From Clostridia bacterium (GTDB lineage: Bacteria; Bacillota; Clostridia; TANB77; CAG-465), in contig JAQSXK010000005.1 of the NCBI GenBank assembly GCA_029256705.1, positions 23,292 through 87,291 on the forward strand: a DNA stretch of 64,000 nucleotides, in the 5' to 3' direction. The notes under the pieces are model-generated. The model worked only from the letters and a program-made list of their open reading frames with translations, searched no databases and was not told where the DNA came from. The position numbers and the translations under genes were made by a program. Every line of letters begins with the position of its first letter. Positions within the stretch are counted from its first letter, which is position 1. Shown here piece after piece: positions 51,527-61,027 of this stretch.

Positions 51527-52513
51527 TTACTCTGCTTTCTTTTCTAAATTTGAATCAGAATTAGGTTTTGTAACTATAAATGCACATGGAACATATCTTT
51601 CACCCATAATATCACTTGGTTTATTTACAACAGCTGAATTATATACCATAGTACTAGAAGCACCACCATCTAAGTTATATGCATTATATGCTCCATATTC
51701 CATAAATATATCTTGCACATTTTTTAAAGTTGCACCTAAACTACCAGCTTGTCTTCCATCTATAACTAACATTAGTATTGTTCCATCTTTTCTTTGTCCT
51801 ATAGCAGTTCTAGGTTGAACACCCCAACCACCATTACCACTTTTTATAGTTGGATTACCGTTTACAATAATTGTTGGTCCAAATGTAACGGCATCACGTA
51901 TATTTTTACTTACCATTGTAGAATAAGTCATTGCATTTGATACTATCATTCTATTAGACTTATCAAGACCTACAACACTATAAGTACCACTAGGTTTGGT
52001 TGTTTTTAGTTCTCCATCAGAAATCAAAATTCCATCGGGTTTTCCACCAGTACCAAGCGCATCATCTTTAAAACCACCTGCATTTATACCAGCAACTCCA
52101 TCATAATACTCAACAATTTGTGATGTAGTTGCACCAACTTTTCCAAGTCTTGGTGATGCTGCAAGTTTAACTCTTGAAGGGTCATTTACAATAAGTAAAT
52201 AGCCCTTAAAAGTTTTTGAACTTACATCAACTAATTCTATTCCATCTGTAGCATTTGAAGTTACTTGTATATCTTCAACAGCCTGTTCTTCTATTATTTC
52301 TGCTGGTCTATTTTTCTCTAATATTTGTGCTATTTCAGCGTCACTTAAAAATAATGTTGCAAAATATTGATGTCTCATTGTTGTCATAGCAGTTGTTACT
52401 ATCATTTCTTTTAAATTTGTAAATGGTCCATAATATATTAATATAATTGATAATATTGGTATAAATATCATTTGAAATAATATAAACATTACAAATATTT
52501 TAGTTTTTTTCAT
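51527..52513 (-). CDS. Phosphodiester-glycosidase (NAGPA) family protein, membrane-anchored
   Basis: 328 aa. An N-terminal anchor (about 6-28) and a short stalk precede the NAGPA/EpsY-like domain (about 115-320) with AGINAGGF, GTYSVVGLD, WGVQPRTAIGQ, LMLVIDGRQ and YNLDGGASSTMVY. Family members uncover N-acetylglucosamine-1-phosphodiesters or act in exopolysaccharide and teichoic-acid metabolism. In this operon, trimming of wall polymers outside the cell is plausible. It starts 21 nt after the PBP gene. Confidence 0.85.
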   Translation of the reverse strand: MKKTKIFVMFILFQMIFIPILSIILIYYGPFTNLKEMIVTTAMTTMRHQYFATLFLSDAEIAQILEKNRPAEIIEEQAVEDIQVTSNATDGIELVDVSSKTFKGYLLIVNDPSRVKLAASPRLGKVGATTSQIVEYYDGVAGINAGGFKDDALGTGGKPDGILISDGELKTTKPSGTYSVVGLDKSNRMIVSNAMTYSTMVSKNIRDAVTFGPTIIVNGNPTIKSGNGGWGVQPRTAIGQRKDGTILMLVIDGRQAGSLGATLKNVQDIFMEYGAYNAYNLDGGASSTMVYNSAVVNKPSDIMGERYVPCAFIVTKPNSDSNLEKKAE

Positions 52514-52534
52514 TAAATACTCCTCTAATTTATG

Positions 52535-54937
52535 TTATGGATTTATTGGATTACCATATATATCTACTTCATCTGGAGGTACTACTACAGGTGCCTTAGT
52601 ATGAACTTTACAAGTTTCTGTAGGTATCATAAAGTTCCAGTCACTTGGTTTAACTCCAGGTACATAATCTCTAGTTATAAATGATTTAGTCACAGGAGTA
52701 GGACAAAACTCAGTAGCTAAAAGTCCTGTTTCACTACATATACTAACTGATTTATGTATATCACATGTTTTAGTAGGTACAGATCCTACTGCAAATATAT
52801 CTGTTGCAGTTTGATCACCTCTTGGATCATTTCTACATGCATCAGTTGCAACAAGTCCAGAAACTTTACATACGGAAGCATTTACTATTGAAGCTGGTCT
52901 TTCAAACTGTTTTACTGTTTTTCCAGTATTTATTGCATTCATTACTGTATTGAATACTACCATTGATGTATAAGGATATGCTCCTACACCCGTTCTATAA
53001 CCTATAGGTTTTGGATCATCATAACCATTCCAAGCTGCTATAGTATAATATGGCGAGAATCCTATAAACCATTGATCTTTATCATCATTTGTATTTCCTG
53101 TTTTACCACCTACTGGCATCTTTCCTGGTTTAATTATTCCAGCTCCGGTACCTGTTTTTACAACAGTTTGTAAAGAATCAATAAGCATATATGCTGTAGA
53201 ATCTTTCATTACTCTTTTTGCTGTAGTGTCTTGTTTTAATATTTCTTTCCCATCTTTATCTAATACTTTTGTATATAATTTAGGTGTCATATATATTCCA
53301 CCATTTGCTATAGTAGAATATGCATTTGCCATTTCAAGAACTGTAAGTCCTTTAGTTACGCCACCTAATGCAAGAGAAGCTGAGTTTTTATCTGCATCTA
53401 CTAAATTTACAAGACCGGCATTTTTAGCAAATAAATATGCTGCGTCTACTCCTGCTCTTTGGTTTGCCCTAACAGCCGGTATATTCATAGATTTAGATAT
53501 TGCAAGCCTTGCTGTAACATATCCATTAAAATATCCATAATAGTTTTTAGGTGTCCAATTACCAATTGTGAACTGACTATCGTCAAGTCCCATTCCTGGT
53601 GCTAATACTCCTTGCTCAAAAGCAGGCCCATATGCTCCAAGTGGCTTCATTGTAGAACCAGGTTGTCTGTACGCTTGTGTTGCTCTATTGAAAGTACGTG
53701 ATGCTACTTTTTCATCTGCTCCACCAATTAATCCTACAACATTACCAGTTGATTGATCCATTACAACCATTGCAGATTGCATGAAATCTCCCTTTTTATC
53801 TGTGTAAAATAGTTTTGCATTCTTATAAGCATCATCAATTGCTTTTTGTACTGCTGAATCTTGTGTTGTATAAATTTTTAGACCCTGAGAATAAAGCATT
53901 TTAATTGCTTGACCCTTATCTAAATTTTTTTGCTCTTGTAAATCTGCAATAACTTGTTCCATTACAGCATCTACAAAATATGTTTGAACTCTTTCACTTA
54001 CTGATACAGATTCTTTTCTGAAAACAACTTCATATTTAGAAGCTTCATCATATTGTTCTTGAGATATTTTACCCAATTTAAGCATTTGTTTTAATACTAA
54101 ATCTTTTCTATCTAATAGTTTTTTCTTTGCTTCTTCACTCTTATATGGATTTGTTGCTTCAGGAGTTTGTATAGCAGCAGCAAGTATTGCAGACTCTGCT
54201 AAATTTATATCTTTAAGTGGTTTACCAAAATAATTTTGTGAAGCTATTTCAACACCATGGGCACCATCACCTAAATATATTGTATTTAAGTATGATTCCA
54301 ATATTTGTTCTTTAGTAAGTATGTTTTCTAAAGAAATAGCTCTATACCATTCTCTTATTTTTCTAGTCCAAGAATATTCATCATCAGCTTTACTTACTTT
54401 AACTAATTGTTGAGTTATTGTACTACCGCCAGAAGTTGAATCACCTGAATTAATTACGTAACTTAATATAGCCCCTGCAGTTCTTTTAATATCTACACCA
54501 CCATGACTAAAAAATCTCTCATCTTCAATAGATATAACCGCATCTACTAATGTTTTTGGTAAATCTTTATATTCAACTGATACTCTATTTTCACCATCAT
54601 AGATACTTCCTATTTCAGTACCATCTTTATCATAAACAAATGATGTCAATTTAAGAAGTTGTAATTCTTCTAAATCTATTGCATCCGTTTTATCTATAAT
54701 TCCAGATATTACGCCAAAAACAATACCTGTCCCAATAATACAAAGAGCAATCATTGTGAATAAGAAAATTTTAAATATTTTCCATCCCAATTTTTTGTTT
54801 TTTGCTTTTTGGTCAGCATCTGTAGTTTTATCTTTAACATTATTTTTCTTTTTAAATATACTTTTAAATTTAAATAATTGTTTCTTTTCTATTTTATTAT
54901 CTTTCTGTATATCTTTACCTTTTCTCATTTTATTCAC
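52535..54937 (-). CDS. Class A penicillin-binding protein
   Basis: An 800-aa bifunctional peptidoglycan synthase. A charged cytoplasmic N-terminus, one membrane span (about 52-76) and a GT51 glycosyltransferase domain with ISIEDERFFSHGGVD, GGSTITQQLVK and ILESYLNTIYLG come first. The transpeptidase domain has SxxK in PGSTMKPLGA, SxN in SKSMNIPA and KTG in VGGKTGNTND. A C-terminal Cys-containing tail (KVSGLVATDACRNDPRGD) follows. GGGTG precedes the ATG. It is the first gene of a five-gene envelope operon. Confidence 0.96.
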   Translation of the reverse strand: MNKMRKGKDIQKDNKIEKKQLFKFKSIFKKKNNVKDKTTDADQKAKNKKLGWKIFKIFLFTMIALCIIGTGIVFGVISGIIDKTDAIDLEELQLLKLTSFVYDKDGTEIGSIYDGENRVSVEYKDLPKTLVDAVISIEDERFFSHGGVDIKRTAGAILSYVINSGDSTSGGSTITQQLVKVSKADDEYSWTRKIREWYRAISLENILTKEQILESYLNTIYLGDGAHGVEIASQNYFGKPLKDINLAESAILAAAIQTPEATNPYKSEEAKKKLLDRKDLVLKQMLKLGKISQEQYDEASKYEVVFRKESVSVSERVQTYFVDAVMEQVIADLQEQKNLDKGQAIKMLYSQGLKIYTTQDSAVQKAIDDAYKNAKLFYTDKKGDFMQSAMVVMDQSTGNVVGLIGGADEKVASRTFNRATQAYRQPGSTMKPLGAYGPAFEQGVLAPGMGLDDSQFTIGNWTPKNYYGYFNGYVTARLAISKSMNIPAVRANQRAGVDAAYLFAKNAGLVNLVDADKNSASLALGGVTKGLTVLEMANAYSTIANGGIYMTPKLYTKVLDKDGKEILKQDTTAKRVMKDSTAYMLIDSLQTVVKTGTGAGIIKPGKMPVGGKTGNTNDDKDQWFIGFSPYYTIAAWNGYDDPKPIGYRTGVGAYPYTSMVVFNTVMNAINTGKTVKQFERPASIVNASVCKVSGLVATDACRNDPRGDQTATDIFAVGSVPTKTCDIHKSVSICSETGLLATEFCPTPVTKSFITRDYVPGVKPSDWNFMIPTETCKVHTKAPVVVPPDEVDIYGNPINP

Positions 54938-54965
54938 CCCAAAAATGTTTATCTTTAACGAAATT

Positions 54966-54994
54966 ATTATATCATTAAAAATGTTTTTTTACAA
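54966..54994 (-). promoter_or_regulatory. Sigma-A promoter for the PBP operon
   Basis: TTGTAA, 17 nt, TATAAT on the minus strand, about 28 nt before the start codon. Confidence 0.65.
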
Positions 54995-55042
54995 TACATA
55001 TATTGCTTTTTTTACAAAAAGTAAGTAAATTCCAAAAATATA

Positions 55043-55414
55043 TTACCACTCACCAAATAATTTTTCAAAATCGCATCTTAAGCTAAAACTTGTTTTTAGT
55101 GCTTCTTTAACTCTAAGCATAGTAACATCATCTAAAAAACCTATTTTTTCCCTTAATCTTGATTTATCTAAAGTTCTTATTTGCTCTGCTAAAATTATAG
55201 AATCTTTTTCTAAACCATATTTTTCACCATCTATTTTTATATGTGTTGGCAAATAATTTTTAACTCTTGAAGTAATTGCTAATGCTATTATTGTAGGACT
55301 ATACTTATTTCCAATATCATTTTGTACTATTAAAACAGGTCTTATGCCATCTTGTTCACTCCCAACTACAGGACCTAAACTAGCATAAAATATATCTCCT
55401 CTTTTTACGTTCAA
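55043..55414 (-). CDS. ndoA: NdoA/MazF-type endoribonuclease toxin
   Basis: 123 aa, highly like Bacillus NdoA (EndoA): VKRGDIFYASLGPVVGSEQD, RPVLIVQNDIGNKYSPT, ILAEQIRTLDKSRL and EALKTSFSL. MazF enzymes cut mRNA at short specific sites (UACAU in NdoA). The expected antitoxin NdoAI/MazE, normally encoded just upstream, is absent: the preceding gene is a GerS/LolA-like membrane protein 12 nt away. The track start includes the AGGGG site. TTG 55414 matches the NdoA N-terminus. Confidence 0.92.
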   Translation of the reverse strand: MNVKRGDIFYASLGPVVGSEQDGIRPVLIVQNDIGNKYSPTIIALAITSRVKNYLPTHIKIDGEKYGLEKDSIILAEQIRTLDKSRLREKIGFLDDVTMLRVKEALKTSFSLRCDFEKLFGEW

Positions 55415-55426
55415 TCTTATCAACCC

Positions 55427-56152
55427 CTAAAATTTAAATATATCAGTAGGTATTTCTTTATTTAACTCAAACTGTATATATTTAATATTAATATACACAC
55501 TATTATCACTTGTATATACAACTATATCTACAGGTTTGTTGTCTTTTATATTTAAATCAACTTTAGACAATTTTAATCCATTAGAAAAGAAATCCGAATA
55601 TTTGCAAATTCCATCTTTAATGCATGTGCTATCATGAACTTGTTTATCCAGTATTAATTCATATTTTTTAATATTTTCTTCTTCTGACACTTTTAAAGAA
55701 ATACACTTCATATTATCTATATTATGAATTATATTTAAATAAGTTGCCAAACTAAACAAATTAGTTTTCTTAAAATTATTTGAATTAATAATATAACTGT
55801 TAATTTGTGATGCATTTTCTATTTTAATTCTATCATTAGAAACTATATATGAAACATCATTATTTAAAAAATCTTTATATCCAAATTTAAAATATTCCTT
55901 TTCTTCCTCTTTTTTATATGTCTCTTTCATAATATAAATATTTCTATTTTTATTGGATATTTCTGTAATTTCATATTCTGCTGTATATGAAGTTGGTGAA
56001 AATATATCTGAGTTTTTTAGTAAATCATCTATAGGTAATTTTATAACCATAGAAAATGAAAAATATATTAAAATACAAGCAATTATTATAGCTAAAATAA
56101 TTATAACGTATAATTTATTCTTAACAAAAAAAGAAATGTTTAAAACATGCAT
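55427..56152 (-). CDS. GerS/YdcC-like (LolA-fold) membrane-anchored protein
   Basis: A 241-aa protein with one N-terminal membrane span (about 12-35) and an extracytoplasmic beta-rich domain. Its pattern (YTAEYEITEISNKNRN, EYFKFGYK, KKYELILDKQV, LKLSKVDLNIKDNKPVDIVV, KYIQFELNKEIP) fits LolA-like lipoprotein-sorting folds. In Bacillus, ydcC lies upstream of alr, ndoAI and ndoA; in C. difficile gerS is near alr2 and endoA, and is needed for spore germination. The position next to ndoA supports this call. It has no lipobox Cys, unlike GerS. The SD AAAGGGG lies in a hairpin. Confidence 0.62.
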   Translation of the reverse strand: MHVLNISFFVKNKLYVIIILAIIIACILIYFSFSMVIKLPIDDLLKNSDIFSPTSYTAEYEITEISNKNRNIYIMKETYKKEEEKEYFKFGYKDFLNNDVSYIVSNDRIKIENASQINSYIINSNNFKKTNLFSLATYLNIIHNIDNMKCISLKVSEEENIKKYELILDKQVHDSTCIKDGICKYSDFFSNGLKLSKVDLNIKDNKPVDIVVYTSDNSVYINIKYIQFELNKEIPTDIFKF

Positions 56153-56156
56153 AAAA

Positions 56157-56228
56157 AAACCCCTTTAACCTAAATCATATAACATTATATTTAAACTTTA
56201 TATGTTATATTACTAAATTAAAGGGTTA
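56157..56228 (-). terminator. Long terminator hairpin containing the ribosome site of the GerS-like gene
   Basis: Two arms of about 28 nt (AACCCTTTAAtTTAGTAATATAACAT with its near-complement) close after the beta-CASP gene. The 3' arm ends AAAGGGG, followed by seven T and then the ATG of the GerS-like gene. The same element is thus a terminator and would mask the ribosome site. Confidence 0.7.
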
Positions 56229-56238
56229 TTATTCTTTA

Positions 56239-57861
56239 TTAATTATTTAACTTTGCTTTTTTTATACTATCTATTGCTTGTTGTATATCTGCGAGTTTTT
56301 CTCTAATTCCTTGTAAATCTTCATCTACAATACTATGCTTAATTTCAGATTTTACTATATTAGTTACATCATCAATATCTTGTTTTAAGAATGATAAATC
56401 TTCTAATATATCAAATCTCACACTATTATATGTAGTTTTAGTTTCAATTAATTTACCATCTAAAGTAAATGTCTCTTCAAGATTTGGAATAATTGCATTA
56501 ATGCCAAATTTATTAAGTATCTCACTTCTAAATACCTGTTGACTTGCATATTCACCATGAACTAAGAATATATTCTTTGGCTTTTCTTTTATTTTATCTA
56601 TCCAATTTAATAGTCCATTTTTATCCGCATGTCCTGAGAAAGCATCTAAATATCTAATTTCAGCATTAACTGCTATTTCTTCACCAAATATTTTAACTAA
56701 TTTTTCACCTGACATTATTTTTTTACCAAGAGTACCTTCAGCTTGGAATCCCACAAATAAAACAGTAGACTCTGGTCTATATAAATTATGTTTTAAATGA
56801 TGTTTTATTCTACCTACTTCGCACATTCCAGAAGCAGATATTATTATCTTAGGTATATGATCTTCATTAAGTGCTTTAGACTCTTCAGGAGAAACTATAA
56901 AATGTAAGTTTTCAAATTCTAAAGGATTATCTCCTTTAATTAAGTATTTTAAAGCATCTTCATCATAATATTCAGGATTATCTTCAAATATCTTTGTAGC
57001 ATTGACAGCAAGTGGACTATCCACATAAACAGGTATTCTTTTAAGTTTTTCTTTTATACCTGGTAAATCTACATATTTATTTATTTCATATAATAGTTCT
57101 TGTGTTCTACCAACAGCAAAAGAAGGTATTATTAAGTTACCGCCTCTTTCTATTGTCTTTAATATTATATCTATAAATTCAGTAGATTGATCTTTTATTT
57201 CTCCATGTAATCTATTACCATAAGTAGATTCTATTACTAAATAATCTGCTCTATCTATGTATTCAGGGTCATTTAATATTGGCATATCTAAATTACCTAA
57301 ATCTCCAGTAAATACTAATCTTTTAACTTCATTATTTTCTTTAATATCTAGTAAAACAATACTAGATCCAAGCATATGACCAGCATCTATTAATTTAAAT
57401 GAAATATTTTCATCAATAGTAATTTTTTGATTATATTCTATACCTTTAAATAACTTTAACGAATCAGATCCATCTTGAGCAGTATATATCGGTTCAGATT
57501 CCTTTTTACCAGCTCTTCTTCTTTTCTTATTTACCCATTCGATTTCTTTTTCTTGTATATGACCGCTATCTGGCAGCATTATACTACATAAGTCTAATGT
57601 AGCGTTAGTTGCATATATTAACCCTGTATAGCCCTGTTTATATAATTTAGGTATTCTACCACTATGATCAATATGCGCATGTGTTAAAATAACAAAGTCT
57701 ATTTCATTTATATTAAAAGGAAATTTTTCATAGTTTAACATTTGTTCAGTAAGTCTTCCTTGAAACATTCCACAATCGATTAAAAACTTTTTGCCACATG
57801 CTTCAACCATATGACATGATCCAGTAACTGTCTTAGCTGCTCCATAAAACGTTATATTCAT
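56239..57861 (-). CDS. Beta-CASP metallo-beta-lactamase-fold RNA hydrolase family protein
   Basis: 540 aa. MBL motifs are TGSCHMV, ILTHAHIDHSGRIPKL (HxHxDH), AGHMLGSS and FTGDLGN. The beta-CASP insert (about 240-400) shows VIESTYGNR, IIPSFAVGRTQELLYE and SASGMCEVGRIKHH, and the C-terminal metal site is FSGHADKNGLL. This CPSF-73-like type differs from RNase J. A helical C-terminal tail of about 70 aa follows. It lies 27 nt after recJ, so it is probably co-transcribed with that gene. Confidence 0.88.
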   Translation of the reverse strand: MNITFYGAAKTVTGSCHMVEACGKKFLIDCGMFQGRLTEQMLNYEKFPFNINEIDFVILTHAHIDHSGRIPKLYKQGYTGLIYATNATLDLCSIMLPDSGHIQEKEIEWVNKKRRRAGKKESEPIYTAQDGSDSLKLFKGIEYNQKITIDENISFKLIDAGHMLGSSIVLLDIKENNEVKRLVFTGDLGNLDMPILNDPEYIDRADYLVIESTYGNRLHGEIKDQSTEFIDIILKTIERGGNLIIPSFAVGRTQELLYEINKYVDLPGIKEKLKRIPVYVDSPLAVNATKIFEDNPEYYDEDALKYLIKGDNPLEFENLHFIVSPEESKALNEDHIPKIIISASGMCEVGRIKHHLKHNLYRPESTVLFVGFQAEGTLGKKIMSGEKLVKIFGEEIAVNAEIRYLDAFSGHADKNGLLNWIDKIKEKPKNIFLVHGEYASQQVFRSEILNKFGINAIIPNLEETFTLDGKLIETKTTYNSVRFDILEDLSFLKQDIDDVTNIVKSEIKHSIVDEDLQGIREKLADIQQAIDSIKKAKLNN

Positions 57862-57888
57862 ATATTTAATCCCTCTTTCTTATGTATA

Positions 57889-59571
57889 TTAATTTTTTTT
57901 AAAATCTTTTATAATAAATTGTATAGTTTTAGGATTAGTAAAAGTATTTATATTAATACTACCGACTATATCAATTTTATCACCTATTACAAGTTCATCT
58001 CTTCTATTTCCAAAAGAAAATGCTATTCCAACTATTAAAGTATTCATATCTCTAAGAGTCAATTTTAAATGTTTACCATCTTTTATAGTACTGATTGCTT
58101 GAACCTTTAATCCTTTATATATAAATACAGGTTCTTTATTTCCCTGTCCATAAGGTTTCATTGTAATAGTATCTTTAATTGTATTTACATTTAAATCTTC
58201 TTTTTTAATTTCAGCATCTATTTCTATAATTTCTTTGCTTTCACCAGGATTTATTTCAGTTACAACTTCATAAAATTTTTCTTTAAATTCCTCTATTTTA
58301 CTTAATTCAATCGTCATACCAGCTGCAAGTTCATGACCTCCAAACTGAATTAATAGATCTTTACATTTTGTTAATGCTTCATATAATGAAAAGCCAACCT
58401 CACATCTACCTGAACCACGTATAATTCCATTTTCCCTTGTAAATAATATTACTGGTTTAAAATATATGTTTACAAGTTTAGATGCTACTATTCCAATTAC
58501 ACCATTATGCCATTTTTCATCATAAAGTATAATAGCACTCTTTTTATCTAATTCATTATCCTTTACCATAGCAAGGGCTTGATCAAATATATCCTTTTCT
58601 ACTTCTTGCCTCAACTTATTTTGTTCATCAAGCTGAGATGCTATCTTAGCCGCTTCTTTAGGGTTTTTAGCAAGTAATAATTCAACTGCTAAACCTGCAT
58701 TTCCCATTCTTCCACAAGCATTAATTCTTGGTGCTAAAGAAAATGAAACCATTATACTATCTATTTCATTTGAACCAACTAGTTTTAAAATAGCTGAAAG
58801 TCCTATATTTTTTGTTACTTTCATAGCTTCTAAACCAAATTTAGCTATTATTCTATTTTCCCCTGTTAGAGATACAATATCCGAGATTGTACCAAGTGCA
58901 ACAATGTCTAAATATTTTAAATAACTATCTTTACTTAAATTATGCTTCATACTAAGTGCTGTTATACATTTAAATGCTACACCTACCCCCGCATGAAATT
59001 TGAATTCCGAGGTATCTCCAGCCTGCTTTGGGTTAATTATACATGTAGCTTCTGGTAAGATCAAACTGCATTCATGATGGTCAGTAATACATACATCTAA
59101 ACCAATATCTCTAGCATACTTAATTTCATCTATTGCAGTAATTCCACAATCTACAGTTATAAGTAAGCTTGTCCCTTTACTTTTTATATCATCCAAAGCT
59201 TCTTTATTTAATCCGTATCCTTCAGACAATCTATCTGGAAGATAATAGCTAACTTTCGCACCCATTTCTTCTAGAAACTTGTACATGACTGTTATACTAG
59301 TAATTCCATCAACATCATAATCCCCATATATACAAATTTTTTCACCATGAATAACTGCATTTGAAACTCTTTCTACAAATTTATCCATATCTTTTATTAA
59401 ATATGGGTCCTTTAAATTATCTAAGTTAGCTTTCAAAAAATTCTCAATTTCATTAAATTCAATATTATGAGATACTAGTAATTTACCCAATATTTCAGAT
59501 ATTTTATATTTGTTCATTATCTTAGAAATATATTCCTCATCATAATTTTTAACATTCCACAATTTTTGCAT
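57889..59571 (-). CDS. recJ: Single-stranded-DNA exonuclease RecJ
   Basis: 560 aa, the short core form (E. coli about 577). DHH/DHHA1 motifs are IYGDYDVDGITS, ITVDCGITA, TDHHECS, NACGRMGNAGLA and FGGHELAAGM. The C-terminal OB-fold ends at DFKKN, and the extra C-domain seen in Bacillus RecJ is missing. It acts in recombination and mismatch repair. AAAGGGG precedes the ATG. Confidence 0.95.
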   Translation of the reverse strand: MQKLWNVKNYDEEYISKIMNKYKISEILGKLLVSHNIEFNEIENFLKANLDNLKDPYLIKDMDKFVERVSNAVIHGEKICIYGDYDVDGITSITVMYKFLEEMGAKVSYYLPDRLSEGYGLNKEALDDIKSKGTSLLITVDCGITAIDEIKYARDIGLDVCITDHHECSLILPEATCIINPKQAGDTSEFKFHAGVGVAFKCITALSMKHNLSKDSYLKYLDIVALGTISDIVSLTGENRIIAKFGLEAMKVTKNIGLSAILKLVGSNEIDSIMVSFSLAPRINACGRMGNAGLAVELLLAKNPKEAAKIASQLDEQNKLRQEVEKDIFDQALAMVKDNELDKKSAIILYDEKWHNGVIGIVASKLVNIYFKPVILFTRENGIIRGSGRCEVGFSLYEALTKCKDLLIQFGGHELAAGMTIELSKIEEFKEKFYEVVTEINPGESKEIIEIDAEIKKEDLNVNTIKDTITMKPYGQGNKEPVFIYKGLKVQAISTIKDGKHLKLTLRDMNTLIVGIAFSFGNRRDELVIGDKIDIVGSININTFTNPKTIQFIIKDFKKN

Positions 59572-59641
59572 TTTTACCCCTTTCTTAAGTTTTTATATAT
59601 CACAATTACATTTTACTATAAAAAAAGAAAAAAATAAAGAG

Positions 59642-59682
59642 AAAAATAAAAAATTGTTAACTTTTATCAAAATTAACAATTT
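59642..59682 (-). terminator. Terminator after cmk
   Basis: Stem AAATTGTTAA..TTAACAATTT followed by TTTTATTTTT on the minus strand. Confidence 0.75.
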
Positions 59683-59696
59683 TACATACATATTTC

Positions 59697-60383
59697 TTAT
59701 TCTATTATACCTTTATTTTTTAATAATTCAATAACATAATCTGCAACTTCCTCAACACTTCTAAATGTTGTATCAATAAAAAAAGCATCATCAACTTTTT
59801 TAAGTGGCGAATTTTCTCTATTCATATCTTGAAAATCCCTTTTTTCAATATCTTTTTTAATTTCTTCTAAAGATAATTCTTGACCTGCTTTCAGTAAATC
59901 TTTTTTTCTTCTAACAGCTCTAACATCACAGTCTGCATCTAAATATACTTTAAGATCTGCATTTGGAAATACAACGCTACCTATGTCTCTTCCATCCATT
60001 ACTAAAGAAACATTACTACCCATTTTTCTTTGCATGTCCACTAACTTCTCTCGAACATAACAAATTTTAGATATATCTGAAGCTCCCATAGACATTTCAG
60101 ACGTTCTAATTTTATTAGTAATATCTTCACCATTTAAAATTACAACTATACTACCATCTATATAATTTAAATTAATATCTATTTTATCCATATATTTTTT
60201 TGCATTTTCTTCATTTATTTCAATATTATTTGTTATAAAGTAATACGCACAAGATCTATACATAGCACCAGTATCTACATAGATTATAGATAATTTCTTT
60301 GCTAGTAATTTTGCAGTACATGATTTACCGGTGGCACTTGGTCCATCTATAGCTATTATATAATTTTTATGTAGTTTTTCCAC
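59697..60383 (-). CDS. cmk: Cytidylate kinase
   Basis: A 228-aa P-loop kinase that phosphorylates (d)CMP. AIDGPSATGKSCTAKLLA, YVDTGAMYRSCAY, MGASDISK, MDGRDIGSVVFPNADLKVYLDA and ENSPLKKVDDAFFIDTT are all present. GGAG precedes the ATG. It is often next to plsC, ispH or rpsA in other Clostridia; here it stands alone. Confidence 0.96.
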   Translation of the reverse strand: MEKLHKNYIIAIDGPSATGKSCTAKLLAKKLSIIYVDTGAMYRSCAYYFITNNIEINEENAKKYMDKIDINLNYIDGSIVVILNGEDITNKIRTSEMSMGASDISKICYVREKLVDMQRKMGSNVSLVMDGRDIGSVVFPNADLKVYLDADCDVRAVRRKKDLLKAGQELSLEEIKKDIEKRDFQDMNRENSPLKKVDDAFFIDTTFRSVEEVADYVIELLKNKGIIE

Positions 60384-60419
60384 TTTTTTTCATTCTCTCC
60401 TTTATTTTTTATCTTAAAT

Positions 60420-60448
60420 ATGTTATCATATATATATGTAAAAGTAAA
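60420..60448 (-). promoter_or_regulatory. Sigma-A promoter for cmk
   Basis: TTTACT, 17 nt, TAACAT on the minus strand, about 35 nt before the start. It overlaps the upstream region of the divergent DUF4364 gene. Confidence 0.45.
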
Positions 60449-60463
60449 GAGAAGGTGATTATT

Positions 60464-60988
60464 TTGTTTAAAAACCTAGAAATTTTTGATAAACGAATTT
60501 TAGTACTATACATACTAGATATCGCTAATAAGCCATTAACAGTAAATCAAATAGTAAGTTTTTGTTCCGAATTTGATGATATTACATACTTTGATATATG
60601 TGAATATATACAGAATTTAAAAATTAATAACTATATTGAAGAATATCAAGAAGACGATATAACTTTATATAAATTAACAGATTCTGGAACAATTATCCTT
60701 AAAGAACTTTTAGAACTTATACCTGGACTTAATTTATACAAATTAAAAAAGATTTTATCTAAAAATATAGTAAGTGTAAAAACAGAATATTCTATTGGAA
60801 GTACAGTAATACCCATAAAATCTGATGAATACAAAATTTCATGTTATATTAAAGATGGAAATGATGAACTCGTTAATATAACAATATATGCTGGAAATAA
60901 AGATAATGTAAAAAATATATCTAAAAACTGGCAAGAAAATTCAGAAACTATATACTCCGAATTATTAAAAATGATGACAAAAGAATAA
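60464..60988 (+). CDS. DUF4364-family winged-helix-like protein
   Basis: A 174-aa protein found widely in Clostridia. The N-terminal 75 residues look like a PadR/DUF-type winged helix (DKRILVLYILDIANKPLTVNQIV ... YKLTDSGTIILKELLELIP), and the C-terminal half is a beta-rich ligand-like domain with CYIKDGNDELVNITIYAG. It is a probable transcription regulator with unknown targets. The track GTG is part of the GAAGGTG ribosome site; TTG 60464 is the likely start. Confidence 0.8.
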   Translation: MFKNLEIFDKRILVLYILDIANKPLTVNQIVSFCSEFDDITYFDICEYIQNLKINNYIEEYQEDDITLYKLTDSGTIILKELLELIPGLNLYKLKKILSKNIVSVKTEYSIGSTVIPIKSDEYKISCYIKDGNDELVNITIYAGNKDNVKNISKNWQENSETIYSELLKMMTKE

Positions 60989-61012
60989 TATCTTGTGTCA
61001 TCATTTTTAATT
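60971..61012 (+). terminator. Terminator overlapping the end of the DUF4364 gene
   Basis: Stem ATGATGACA..TGTCATCAT (one arm inside the last codons) followed by TTTTT. Confidence 0.75.
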
Positions 61013-61027
61013 TTAAATTTAAAACTT

